The notes under the pieces: generated by a model | Database searches by the model: none | Told to the model about the DNA's origin: nothing | Seen by the model: only the letters and a program-made list of their open reading frames with translations | Made by a program: the position numbers and the translations under genes | Source of the DNA: DAOVDI01 sp965373045 | GTDB taxonomy: Bacteria > Acidobacteriota > Aminicenantia > Aminicenantales > Aminicenantaceae | DNA: 7,568 bases | Direction: 5' to 3' | Assembly (NCBI GenBank): GCA_965373045.1 | Contig: CBDVEQ010000130.1 | Span: forward strand, 1-7,568 | Part shown: piece after piece, positions 1 to 6,692 of the stretch | Position numbering within the stretch: the stretch's first letter is position 1 | How the letters are laid out: each line of letters opens with the position of its first letter

Positions 1-171
1 TTATGAGGTATTAGTTTCCTTTTGTTGGCAAAGAGCGGAAGTATTTTTTGCTAAATAATCATTTCCTGTATTTTTATCAACAAATTTTTCCATTACACCA
101 TTATTGTTAATAGATATTCTGAACAAAACCGATATGGGGGGATAGATCGGACCTTTCATTAAGTCTTTCAT
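1..171 (-). CDS. Short hypothetical ORF, probable remnant of a glycan-active protein
   Basis: This is a 56-residue open frame: ATG at 171-169, stop at 3-1, eight bases after the fucosidase stop on the same strand. It has no signal peptide and only a poor AAAGAA ribosome site. The middle carries a stretch of the form NNNGVMEKFVDKNTGNDYL. The pattern 'G...FVDK.TG..Y' is common in N-terminal or accessory beta-sandwich regions of glycosidase- and lyase-like proteins, which are usually many hundreds of residues long. The length and the lack of an export signal suggest a fragment cut at both ends rather than a whole gene. An in-frame TAG lies upstream, within the 3' end of the fucosidase gene. It could be cotranscribed with the fucosidase. 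The family link is from memory of the motif only, and the ORF could be chance. Confidence 0.35.
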   Translation of the reverse strand: MKDLMKGPIYPPISVLFRISINNNGVMEKFVDKNTGNDYLAKNTSALCQQKETNTS

Positions 172-178
172 CAATTCT

Positions 179-1672
179 TTATTTTTGAAGACTAGCTATT
201 CCAGAAATCTTTAAGGTCCAGGCATAACTACACGGAGGATTTTCTTGAACCGAATCTGGAACAGTGACTAAAAAACCATTTCCTACTTTTTCCCATTCCA
301 GTGTCCCCTCGATTCCCAGCATCGAAATTTTGGCATCATCATCTGGGGCGAACGAGGACACCCAAATCTTAGAAGGCGGCGACTGCTCATTCTCACTACC
401 TAAATAAATAGCATAGACCGTCCCGTCATTTTGTTTTGTCAAACACACTTTTCCTTCTTTATATGGAAAAATCGGGCGTGAATTGTAAATGGCTTCACTA
501 TTAACAGCCATCCATTTTCCCAATTTTTCCAATCGAACATACGCTTCATCGTACCAGGTGCCTTCCGGACTCGGCCCGATATTGAGCAGTAAATTGCCGC
601 CCTTGGATACGATATCCACCAGCATGTGAATCAATTCTCGACTCGATTTGAATTGAGGATTGAAGCTGTACGACCATCCGCCCCCCATGATGATGCAAGA
701 CTCCCAGGGATATGGAAGCATTTTTTCGGGAACATGATTTTCCGGTGTCAAATAATTTTGATAAGGCCCAGCAACCGCCCGATCGACAACTATCAATTCC
801 GGCTGTTTCTCTCTTGCTTTTTTGACAAGTTCACCCATTCGTATATCCTGACTCTGTAGATTAACTTGTTTGAAATTTTTTCTTGTCCTGTAAGCCCTCA
901 ATTCCTGTTCTGTGTAAGGTTGAACCCATCCACCATCAAGCCATAAAATGTCGATTTTCCCATAATCGGTCATCAATTCCATAATTTGGCTATGAGTAAA
1001 CTCTATAAATTTTTCCCAACGATCGGGATATTTTTCTATGTCATAATTGACATTTCTATCCGGAGTGGCAAAGTACGGCCACCAGTAATATTCACTATGC
1101 CAATCGGGTTTGGAGAAGTAGGCCCCCGTCCATAAACTCTCATTTCTGAAAGCATCGAATATTTCTTTGGTGACATTGGATTTTGGATTTGTGTTAAATG
1201 GACAGTCTTTATCTGTAATTTTGTAATCCGTATATTTTGAATCAAACATACAAAAACCGTCATGATGCTTTGTCGTGAAAACAACGTATTTCATCCCGGC
1301 CGCTTTGGCTGCCTTCGCCCATTTTTGGGGATTGAAATTCACAGGATTGAAAGTCTTTTTTAGATTTTCATAATCGGTTTTGTATTCTCCATAACTTTTA
1401 TGCCTTCCTTTTGTCCTCCTGGTCCAACCGACATCTTCGGAACACAATGACCACGATTCCACGATACCCCACTGGCTGTAAGGCCCCCAGTGCATGAGAA
1501 GACCAAATTTTAAATCCTGCCATTTTTCAAGTTTGTTTAAAACAACAGGGTCTGATTCGGGGAAATACTGTTTTGGACTCTGTTGAGAATAAAGACTTGT
1601 ATATAGTCCAGCAAAAACAATAATAATAATTAATCTTTTAAACATGAGAAATTCACATCGTTTTATATTCAA
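179..1672 (-). CDS. Secreted alpha-L-fucosidase, GH29 family
   Basis: This predicted exo-alpha-L-fucosidase hydrolyses terminal alpha-linked L-fucose from glycans by a retaining mechanism, probably in the periplasm or outside the cell. From the TTG start it has 497 residues. A signal peptide (hydrophobic core about 13-27, likely cut after 'LYS' near 29) precedes a TIM-barrel catalytic domain (about 45-395) and a C-terminal beta-sandwich (about 400-490). Visible GH29 hallmarks are 'KFGLLMHWGPYS' at 55-66, 'TTKHHDGF' at 133-140 with paired His 136/137, and 'DILWLDGGW' at 241-249, where Asp246 is the expected nucleophile. 'WES' at 323-325 has Glu324 as a candidate acid/base, and 'KGGNLLLNIGP' lies at 357-367. 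Length and domain order are complete for the family. The start is uncertain: TTG at 1672 has AGGAG seven bases upstream, while ATG at 1645 (488 residues) has no ribosome site but gives a more usual signal peptide. The subfamily, and hence linkage preference, cannot be told. The gene is AT-rich compared with the genes at 3.9-6.6 kb. Confidence 0.93.
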   Translation of the reverse strand: MNIKRCEFLMFKRLIIIIVFAGLYTSLYSQQSPKQYFPESDPVVLNKLEKWQDLKFGLLMHWGPYSQWGIVESWSLCSEDVGWTRRTKGRHKSYGEYKTDYENLKKTFNPVNFNPQKWAKAAKAAGMKYVVFTTKHHDGFCMFDSKYTDYKITDKDCPFNTNPKSNVTKEIFDAFRNESLWTGAYFSKPDWHSEYYWWPYFATPDRNVNYDIEKYPDRWEKFIEFTHSQIMELMTDYGKIDILWLDGGWVQPYTEQELRAYRTRKNFKQVNLQSQDIRMGELVKKAREKQPELIVVDRAVAGPYQNYLTPENHVPEKMLPYPWESCIIMGGGWSYSFNPQFKSSRELIHMLVDIVSKGGNLLLNIGPSPEGTWYDEAYVRLEKLGKWMAVNSEAIYNSRPIFPYKEGKVCLTKQNDGTVYAIYLGSENEQSPPSKIWVSSFAPDDDAKISMLGIEGTLEWEKVGNGFLVTVPDSVQENPPCSYAWTLKISGIASLQK

Positions 1673-1679
1673 ATTTTGT

Positions 1680-1684
1680 CTCCT
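1680..1684 (-). promoter_or_regulatory. Ribosome binding site supporting the TTG start of the fucosidase
   Basis: On the minus strand AGGAG is followed by seven bases and then TTG at 1672-1670. The alternative ATG at 1645-1643 has only ACGATGTGAATTTCTC in front of it, with no purine-rich core at a useful distance. The site therefore favours the TTG start, which adds nine residues ahead of the classical signal peptide. Confidence 0.6.
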
Positions 1685-1768
1685 GCGAATTATGCGACCC
1701 TCTCTTTCAGAAAACCATGTTAACCATTATCAACACATATACCAAAGATGTCCCTCATTGTGTGCATC

Positions 1769-1797
1769 TTTATATCAGAGGTCTAACTGGGGGTCAA
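1769..1797 (-). promoter_or_regulatory. Sigma70-like promoter of the fucosidase
   Basis: Read on the minus strand, TTGACC (1797-1792) is separated by exactly 17 bases from TATAAA (1774-1769). Each box matches 5 of 6 consensus bases. Transcription would begin near 1762, giving a leader of about 90 bases before the TTG start. This is the best promoter match in the window. The -35 box overlaps the left arm of the inverted repeat at 1795-1829. Confidence 0.6.
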
Positions 1798-1829
1798 ATC
1801 AACAATCGATAGAAGAGATTTTTGATTTG
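1795..1829. promoter_or_regulatory. Inverted repeat, candidate shared operator of the divergent genes
   Basis: CAAATCAA (1795-1802) and TTGATTTG (1822-1829) are perfect reverse complements with a 19-base spacer, so the arms are 27 bases apart centre to centre. The left arm overlaps the fucosidase -35 box and the right arm overlaps the proposed -35 box of the downstream plus-strand gene. A dimeric or tetrameric regulator bound here would block or control both promoters. No regulator gene is in the window. The region is AT-rich, so chance is possible. Confidence 0.4.
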
Positions 1830-1855
1830 TAAACATCTGCCATTGATTCTATAAT
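1827..1855 (+). promoter_or_regulatory. Sigma70-like promoter of the OCD-family gene
   Basis: TTGTAA (1827-1832, 4 of 6) lies 17 bases before a perfect TATAAT (1850-1855). Transcription would start near 1862, leaving a leader of about 20 bases with the ribosome site AAGGAG at 1871-1876. It points away from the fucosidase promoter; the two -35 boxes are about 30 bases apart. Confidence 0.5.
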
Positions 1856-1883
1856 TATTGGAAATCAGAAAAGGAGACATGCA

Positions 1884-2840
1884 ATGAGCAAAATTTATGA
1901 TCTCCCTCAGATCAAAGAAGTATTAAAGTCACTCCAACCCATCAAAGAGATCGAAGAAGGCTTTGTGGCCTATTCCGAAGGCAAAGCAGTGATCCCCCCT
2001 GTTGGGGAGTTGGTATTCAATGAACCTCCAGGCGATGTTCACATAAAATACGGCTATCTAATGGATGATGATTACTACGCCATCAAAATTGCTTCAGGAT
2101 TTTTCGAGAGCCCCTCTTCAAGCCGGTATACAAGTGATGGACTCATCCTACTTTTTAAAAAAGGAACAGGCGAGCTGGCCTGTGCTCTTCTGGACGAGTG
2201 CCATCTCACGAACGTACGTACCGCAGCCGCAGGTGCTGTGAGCGCCAAATATTTGGCTCCAAAAAATATCGAATGTATAGGTGTTTTAGGCGCGGGAACA
2301 CAGGGCCGGATGCAGGTCGAATATTTAGCGCCTGTCATCGACTGCAAGGAGGTCATGGTGTGGGGCATGAATCAGAACGAACTGGATGACTACAAAAAGG
2401 ACATGGAACCTTTGGGATACCGCATCCAGACAACCTTGAACACCGAAGATATTGCCGACCGCTGCAATCTTATCGTCACCGCGACTCCCTCAAAATCCCC
2501 CTTATTGTCCGCCGATAAAGTCCGCAAAGGAACGCATATTACGGCGATGGGATCCGACACCCAGGAGAAAATTGAATTGGATCCGAGGATTCTCCAAAAA
2601 GCCGATATCGTTGTCGCTGACAGTATCAGCCAGTGTCTTTTGCGGGGCGAGATCCATCAGGCCCTGAAGGCCGGTGTGTTGGAAAGAGAGCGAATCGTGG
2701 AACTTGGGAACGTGATCGCCAAACCTGAACTTCGCAGAACCTCCGAGGAACAGATCACCATTGCAGACCTGACCGGAGTGGCGGTTCAAGACATTCAGAT
2801 CGCCAAGGCCGTCTATCATGCCTTGGAAACCATGGAATAG
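1884..2840 (+). CDS. Ornithine cyclodeaminase / mu-crystallin family NAD(P)-dependent enzyme
   Basis: This 318-residue protein has the usual length for the family. Members are soluble cytoplasmic dimers that act on amino or imino acids: ornithine cyclodeaminase (ornithine to proline plus ammonia), archaeal-type alanine dehydrogenase, ketimine or pyrroline-2-carboxylate reductases, and others. An N-terminal substrate/dimer domain (about 1-125) carries 'YAIKIASGF' with Lys68 and 'LTNVRTAAAGA' at 108-118, with Arg112 as the expected carboxylate-binding residue. A Rossmann fold (about 128-300) has the nucleotide loop 'GVLGAGTQGR' at 133-142. 'TATPSKSPLL' lies at 199-208, and 'GSDTQEKIELDP' at 223-234 includes Asp225 at the place of the family's conserved Asp. 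'DLTGVAVQD' at 295-303 is the usual C-terminal motif. AAGGAG stands seven bases before the ATG. The exact substrate cannot be read from sequence. Its link to the carbohydrate genes is unclear, although it shares a control region with the fucosidase. Confidence 0.9.
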   Translation: MSKIYDLPQIKEVLKSLQPIKEIEEGFVAYSEGKAVIPPVGELVFNEPPGDVHIKYGYLMDDDYYAIKIASGFFESPSSSRYTSDGLILLFKKGTGELACALLDECHLTNVRTAAAGAVSAKYLAPKNIECIGVLGAGTQGRMQVEYLAPVIDCKEVMVWGMNQNELDDYKKDMEPLGYRIQTTLNTEDIADRCNLIVTATPSKSPLLSADKVRKGTHITAMGSDTQEKIELDPRILQKADIVVADSISQCLLRGEIHQALKAGVLERERIVELGNVIAKPELRRTSEEQITIADLTGVAVQDIQIAKAVYHALETME

Positions 2841-2900
2841 CTGGATTTTACATGTCAACAATGTGTTTTCTCTGTTTCCCTCTTGAGGACTTCAATTTCT

Positions 2901-2925
2901 CTAGGAATGACTTATAACCTCCTAG
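2901..2925. repeat. Inverted repeat upstream of the LamG gene
   Basis: CTAGGA (2901-2906) and TCCTAG (2920-2925) are perfect 6-base reverse complements with a 13-base spacer, so the arms are 19 bases centre to centre, close to two helical turns. It lies in the 194-base gap between the OCD-family gene and the LamG gene, about 65 bases before a weak promoter-like sequence. It has no T-tract, so a protein-binding site is more likely than a terminator. Chance cannot be excluded for such short arms. Confidence 0.25.
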
Positions 2926-2966
2926 CCGCTCAAAATCTTCTGATGGAAATCATCGGGAAAAAGGAT

Positions 2967-2996
2967 TTGTGCTCAGTGTAGGACATTGGATAAAAT
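2967..2996 (+). promoter_or_regulatory. Weak promoter-like sequence before the LamG gene
   Basis: TTGTGC (2967-2972, 3 of 6) lies 18 bases before TAAAAT (2991-2996, 5 of 6). The ribosome site GGAGG at 3025-3029 follows, five bases before the ATG at 3035. No strong terminator separates this gene from the preceding one. A 4-bp stem with a 7-base loop at 2850-2864, followed by TTTTC, is too weak to count. Readthrough from the OCD-family promoter is therefore also possible. Confidence 0.25.
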
Positions 2997-3034
2997 AAGG
3001 CCTCAGGTTCAAGAAAATACATGGGAGGGACAAC

Positions 3035-5167
3035 ATGAGATTGTTTTCTATTCATATCAGTATATTCAGGCTGGTTAAACTCTCTGTGCTGACTGCGGTG
3101 TTGACACTGTCTGCCTTAACTCTGCCTGCGGTGGCCCTGAGAACCGATGGGGCTGAGGGCCGTGCCCTCGATCCCATCATGTTCTGGGATTTTGAAAAAA
3201 ACAATAATAAAACTTCCATAGAAGGCATCAGCGGATCGGCGGATATTTTGGAGGGCAATTGTAAGGAAGCAAAGGGGATTAAGGGATCTGGTCTGAGATT
3301 GGACGGCTTTACAGCCTGTTTGAGGCGTAAGGCTGAAGACAAAAAAATACCATCTGACGAATTCACTATAGAAGCCTGGGTGGCACTGGGCAATTATCCC
3401 TGGAACTGGTGCCCGATTTTCACCACGGAATCCAATGAGGTGATGGGATATCGTCTGTTGCTTGGCCCTCTTGGACAGATTTCCCTGCAGGGCGCCATAG
3501 GAGAACAGTGGATATCATGCAGTAGTCGACAGGAGGTTGTGCCCCTCCATCGATGGATTCACATTGTTGGTGTCTACCGGGCGAATAAAGACATGGCTTT
3601 GTATCTGAACGGTGCACTGATAGCCTCCAATCCCATACAGGGGAAAATCCAATACGCGAGGAATTCGGAATGCCGTATAGGAATGGTCGCAAGTCCGGGC
3701 AAACCCTCCGACATCCACCGCACCTGGGGAACGATCGCCGCCTATTATGGTATCGATGGAATAGTGGATGAAATCAAAGTCTTTAACAAAGCCCTTTCGG
3801 AAAAGGAAATTGTCGGTTCATTTTCATCTGTCGCCGGCAAAGAGGCGGACATCGAACCCAGGCGGCTGCCCTTCATCAAGAAGCATCCCGGGCGATTCGG
3901 CGCTTTTTATACAAAGCTAAAATATTACCCCGGTTGGGACGACCTCTGGCCAGTCGAGCAGGATCCCGATGTGGTCGTCTGTTTTGAGAAATCCCCGGTC
4001 AAACTTATCTTCTGGAGAGGGATTCGCTACGGCGCCTCCTGGGTTTCCGAGAATGAAAACTGGATGACGGATCAGAGCGTCGAAGCCTGGGAGCACGGCG
4101 ATGCGGACAGGGAGGGTTGCTTCGAGCACATGCAGGATCGCCACTGCCGGTTTTCTCACGTCCGCATCATCGAGAACACTCCGGCGAGGGTGGTGGTCCA
4201 CTGGCGCTATGCTCCGGTCAGTGCCTACAACAACACCTGGCGTCCCGATCCCAAAACGGGCTGGGAGTGCTGGATCGATGAATACTACTACATCTATCCC
4301 GATGCCACGGCCATCCGCCGGGTTTCCTGGAAAAAAGGCACCCTGGGTCAGCCCAGGCAGTTCCAGGAATCCCTGGCCCTGCTGCATCCAGGCCAGGTCA
4401 TTTCCGGCTTGCTGGAGAAGGAATTCGCTTTTGTGGCCGATTATGACGGCCGCACCGGCAAGGCCCTGTTCGTTGAAAACCCGAACCAGCCGCCCTACGG
4501 GCCCTTCAGCTGGGATAAGTCCGAAACCTACACCATCCAGCAGTACAATTTTAAATCGGAGCACAAACCCTTCATCTGCTTCGAACCAGGCAATAAAATG
4601 TACATCCGACACAACGGCCTGAAATCCTATGATAAAGCCGGGGGATGCAACCACTTCCCCGTGGGGCAGGCCCGCTGTGACGGGAGGACGACACGGATGG
4701 CGGACCGCCCGTCTCACTGCTCAGGGTTCCCCATTTCCGATCCCGTGATCCATGAGGATGGCGACAGGTTCTATTGGTGCGGCCTGTACGGCATGAAGGA
4801 CATGGACATCAATCGGATCGTACGCTTCGGAAGGTCCTGGGCCTATGCGCCGGAGCTTATCCCAGCGGGCCCGGAGACCGAATCGAGGGGATTTGACAGA
4901 AGCCGCAGGTGCTATCAGCTGCTAAACAAAGGGGATAAGCCCGCCAGCCTGGAATTCACGCTGCAAGGCAGCGGGGATAATCCCGTTGACAATCCCGCTT
5001 TTTATATCAAAAACTGGAACGCAGAAGGCGCCAGAGTGATTGTGGACGGCAGAGAAATCAGGGACTGTGAGATCGGGGTCACCCACAAGCTGGAGGGAAC
5101 GGATCTGGTCGTGTTCCTGTGGCTTGAAGCCGGCGCCCCCACCAGTATCCGAATTATACCGGAATAA
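3035..5167 (+). CDS. Exported LamG-domain protein with a large uncharacterised C-terminal domain
   Basis: This 710-residue protein has a signal peptide at about 1-34 (hydrophobic 13-32, likely cut after 'AVA'), so it should act outside the cytoplasm. Residues about 45-262 form a LamG/concanavalin A-like beta-sandwich: 'FWDFE' at 50-54, 'FTIEAWV' at 110-116, 'WIHIVGVY' at 174-181, 'ALYLNGALI' at 188-196, 'GIVDEIKVFNKALSEKEI' at 242-259. Such domains usually bind carbohydrate. Residues about 285-710 are a second, aromatic-rich region I cannot place in a named family. Striking conserved-looking blocks are 'FWRGIRYGASWVSENENWM' (326-344), 'EGCFEHMQDRHCRFSHVRI' (360-378), 'IDEYYYIYPDATAIRRVSW' (414-432) and 'NHFPVGQARCDGRTTRMADR' (539-558). 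Their clusters of His, Tyr, Arg, Asp and Glu look like an active site rather than a passive binding face. Neighbouring sulfatase and fucosidase genes suggest a polysaccharide lyase or hydrolase role (inference). GGAGG stands five bases before the ATG. Base composition rises from AT-rich at the 5' end to about 60% GC in the middle. Confidence 0.85.
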   Translation: MRLFSIHISIFRLVKLSVLTAVLTLSALTLPAVALRTDGAEGRALDPIMFWDFEKNNNKTSIEGISGSADILEGNCKEAKGIKGSGLRLDGFTACLRRKAEDKKIPSDEFTIEAWVALGNYPWNWCPIFTTESNEVMGYRLLLGPLGQISLQGAIGEQWISCSSRQEVVPLHRWIHIVGVYRANKDMALYLNGALIASNPIQGKIQYARNSECRIGMVASPGKPSDIHRTWGTIAAYYGIDGIVDEIKVFNKALSEKEIVGSFSSVAGKEADIEPRRLPFIKKHPGRFGAFYTKLKYYPGWDDLWPVEQDPDVVVCFEKSPVKLIFWRGIRYGASWVSENENWMTDQSVEAWEHGDADREGCFEHMQDRHCRFSHVRIIENTPARVVVHWRYAPVSAYNNTWRPDPKTGWECWIDEYYYIYPDATAIRRVSWKKGTLGQPRQFQESLALLHPGQVISGLLEKEFAFVADYDGRTGKALFVENPNQPPYGPFSWDKSETYTIQQYNFKSEHKPFICFEPGNKMYIRHNGLKSYDKAGGCNHFPVGQARCDGRTTRMADRPSHCSGFPISDPVIHEDGDRFYWCGLYGMKDMDINRIVRFGRSWAYAPELIPAGPETESRGFDRSRRCYQLLNKGDKPASLEFTLQGSGDNPVDNPAFYIKNWNAEGARVIVDGREIRDCEIGVTHKLEGTDLVVFLWLEAGAPTSIRIIPE

Positions 5168-5193
5168 AGAACAGAGATAGCGCCGAAGGATTT

Positions 5194-5207
5194 TGGGTGC
5201 TCACCCA
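5194..5207. repeat. Short hairpin between convergent genes
   Basis: TGGGTGCTCACCCA can fold as a 5-bp stem (TGGGT/ACCCA) with a GCTC loop. It begins 27 bases after the LamG gene stop. Neither strand has a T-run after it, so it is at best a weak or factor-assisted terminator. Confidence 0.3.
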
Positions 5208-5249
5208 GTCAACTGTTGTTACTAAACCGAAATCCACGTAAACTTCGCT

Positions 5250-5263
5250 ACTCGGGCCCGAGT
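5250..5263. repeat. Perfect 14-bp palindrome between convergent genes
   Basis: ACTCGGGCCCGAGT is its own reverse complement and ends two bases after the sulfatase stop codon. As RNA it could form a 5-bp GC-rich stem with a GGCC loop from either strand. It may serve as a bidirectional stop for the two converging transcripts together with the hairpin at 5194-5207, but it lacks a following U-tract. A dimeric protein site is the alternative. Confidence 0.35.
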
Positions 5264-5265
5264 TC

Positions 5266-6681
5266 TTAAAATTCGGTGTTCCTGTACTTGTTCTTCATCT
5301 CATCACACCTCTTTCTCATCTTTGCAAGGATATCCTTGTGGTCGGAATTTGAGGCAAGATTGACAAGTTGGTCCGGATCGGTTTTTAGATCGTGCAGAAA
5401 CTCGAAGACAGGTTTCTGTTCGAAATACCTGGCATAAACGTAACGATCTCCTCGGACTCCTTCCCATTTCGGAATGTCCGGGTTATTCATCAAGTGTTCA
5501 CAGAAGAAATCGTCTCGCCAGTCGGGGGCACTTTTACCCTGCAGCAATGGAGTAAGACTGCTGCCCTGGTAGTGTGTCGGGATCTCTACTCCGGCGAGGT
5601 TGAGCATTGTGGCAGGCACATCTATATTAAGAGTTATCTCATCCTTTACGGCACCACGTTTTACTTCTGGTAAGCTCGGGTCATAGATAATAAGAGGAAC
5701 CCGGAGTGATTGCTCGTAATGCGACCATTTTCCGGCAAAACCGCGATCGCCCATGTAATATCCATTGTCACTCATGTAGATAATGATTGTATTGTCGGCA
5801 AGGTGAAGCATCTCGAGCTCTTTCCGAATACGGCCAACTACCCGGTCAACACCACTAATCATTCGAAAATAGGCCTTCATATTCCTCTGGTATTTCTCCG
5901 GCGTGTCCCAGCGCCAGAAATAGCGCTTGCGGTTCATGGACTTCTTTAGAAATTCTGGTTGGCTCTCAAAGATCGAAGAATCGGAAAGTCGCGGGGCTGG
6001 GATTTCCACATCCTCATACATGCCGTCCATTGCTTTGGGCCATGGGAAGTGGTTCTTCTTGTCATCATCCGCCGCATGCACTGCATTGAAACTGATCGAA
6101 AGGCAAAAGGGCTTTCCCCTGGGATTGCCACTCAAGAACTCAATGGCCCGGTCACCGGCCAACTCTGTCTCGTGTCGCATGGTGCCATCTGGTTGTTTCT
6201 TGAAATAGGGGTACCCTCCATGCGGTTTGAAGAAGTCGAACATGTTAGATTCCGGCTTCCCCTCGGTCCTCACCCCGTACTTCCCGATGAATCCGGTGCA
6301 GTAGCCCGCCTCACGCAGCAGGGCCGGATAGCTATCAGCCATATGAGCAGGACTGAGGGGCGGTGTGCCAAAGGTGTATTGATGGGTTCTCTCATACAAT
6401 CCGGTCAAAATGGAAGCTCGGCTGGCCGCGCAGATAGAGGTGGTGACAAAGGCATTACTGAACCGTACGCCTCCGGCGGCCAGGCTGTCGATCACCGGAG
6501 TCTGGATGATGGGGTGCCCGGCACAGCCCAGTGTATCGTTGCGCTGGTCATCGACAAGCAGAAACAGGATGTTGGGCCTACTTGTTGCCTCATCACAATT
6601 AAGCATCTGCGAGCAAGCCGAAACGGCTGCTGCAGTGGTTATCATACTCAAGAAGTCTCGTCGTGAAATTTTCGTAATCAT
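5266..6681 (-). CDS. Tat-exported sulfatase (type I, formylglycine-dependent), likely lipoprotein
   Basis: This 471-residue sulfatase of the alkaline phosphatase superfamily hydrolyses sulfate esters, probably on sugars. A twin-arginine signal 'SRRDFLS' (6-12) precedes a hydrophobic stretch and the lipobox-like 'VSAC' with Cys23, so it may be a lipid-anchored protein exported folded. Active-site features: 'LVDDQRND' with metal ligands Asp44 and Asp45; 'CAASR' at 84-88, a CxAxR signature whose Cys84 should become formylglycine; Lys134 in 'GKYG'; His202 in 'NAVHAAD'; Asp305 and Asn306 in 'MSDNGYYMGD'; Lys318 in 'GKWSHYE'. The C-terminal subdomain (about 390-471) includes 'FEFLHDLKTDPDQLVNLA', typical of the family. 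It appears complete. The frame is open back to 6819, but the Tat signal fixes the start at one of two adjacent ATGs, 6684 or 6681; spacing from AAGGA favours 6681. No sulfatase-maturating enzyme is nearby. The substrate is not deducible, although the fucosidase neighbour suggests sulfated fucose-containing glycans. Confidence 0.95.
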   Translation of the reverse strand: MITKISRRDFLSMITTAAAVSACSQMLNCDEATSRPNILFLLVDDQRNDTLGCAGHPIIQTPVIDSLAAGGVRFSNAFVTTSICAASRASILTGLYERTHQYTFGTPPLSPAHMADSYPALLREAGYCTGFIGKYGVRTEGKPESNMFDFFKPHGGYPYFKKQPDGTMRHETELAGDRAIEFLSGNPRGKPFCLSISFNAVHAADDDKKNHFPWPKAMDGMYEDVEIPAPRLSDSSIFESQPEFLKKSMNRKRYFWRWDTPEKYQRNMKAYFRMISGVDRVVGRIRKELEMLHLADNTIIIYMSDNGYYMGDRGFAGKWSHYEQSLRVPLIIYDPSLPEVKRGAVKDEITLNIDVPATMLNLAGVEIPTHYQGSSLTPLLQGKSAPDWRDDFFCEHLMNNPDIPKWEGVRGDRYVYARYFEQKPVFEFLHDLKTDPDQLVNLASNSDHKDILAKMRKRCDEMKNKYRNTEF

Positions 6682-6687
6682 CATATA

Positions 6688-6692
6688 TCCTT
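6688..6692 (-). promoter_or_regulatory. Ribosome binding site deciding the sulfatase start
   Basis: AAGGA on the minus strand lies three bases before ATG 6684 and six bases before ATG 6681. Six is the better spacing. The site also sits directly upstream of the Tat signal, which argues against the upstream in-frame ATGs near 6819. Confidence 0.65.

Noticed and set aside
1786..1800. GGGGGTCAAATC as a possible tRNA-derived attachment site
   Set aside because: It only loosely resembles the T-arm region of the tRNA at 7520 and does not extend into an exact repeat of the tRNA 3' end.
1644..1832. 62-residue plus-strand frame in the divergent control region
   Set aside because: It covers the promoters and the fucosidase start, has no ribosome site, and its peptide looks random.
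4101..4622. 173-residue plus-strand frame overlapping the LamG gene
   Set aside because: It is low in complexity (rich in Ser, Thr, Pro, Arg) and out of frame with a gene that continues unbroken across it.
3917..4717. 266-residue open frame on the minus strand inside the LamG gene
   Set aside because: It lies wholly antisense to a well-supported exported protein in its most GC-rich part, where stops are rare. It has no ribosome site and no recognisable domain.
5959..6666. 235-residue plus-strand frame
   Set aside because: It is antisense to the sulfatase catalytic core, including the CAASR motif; no independent coding sign.
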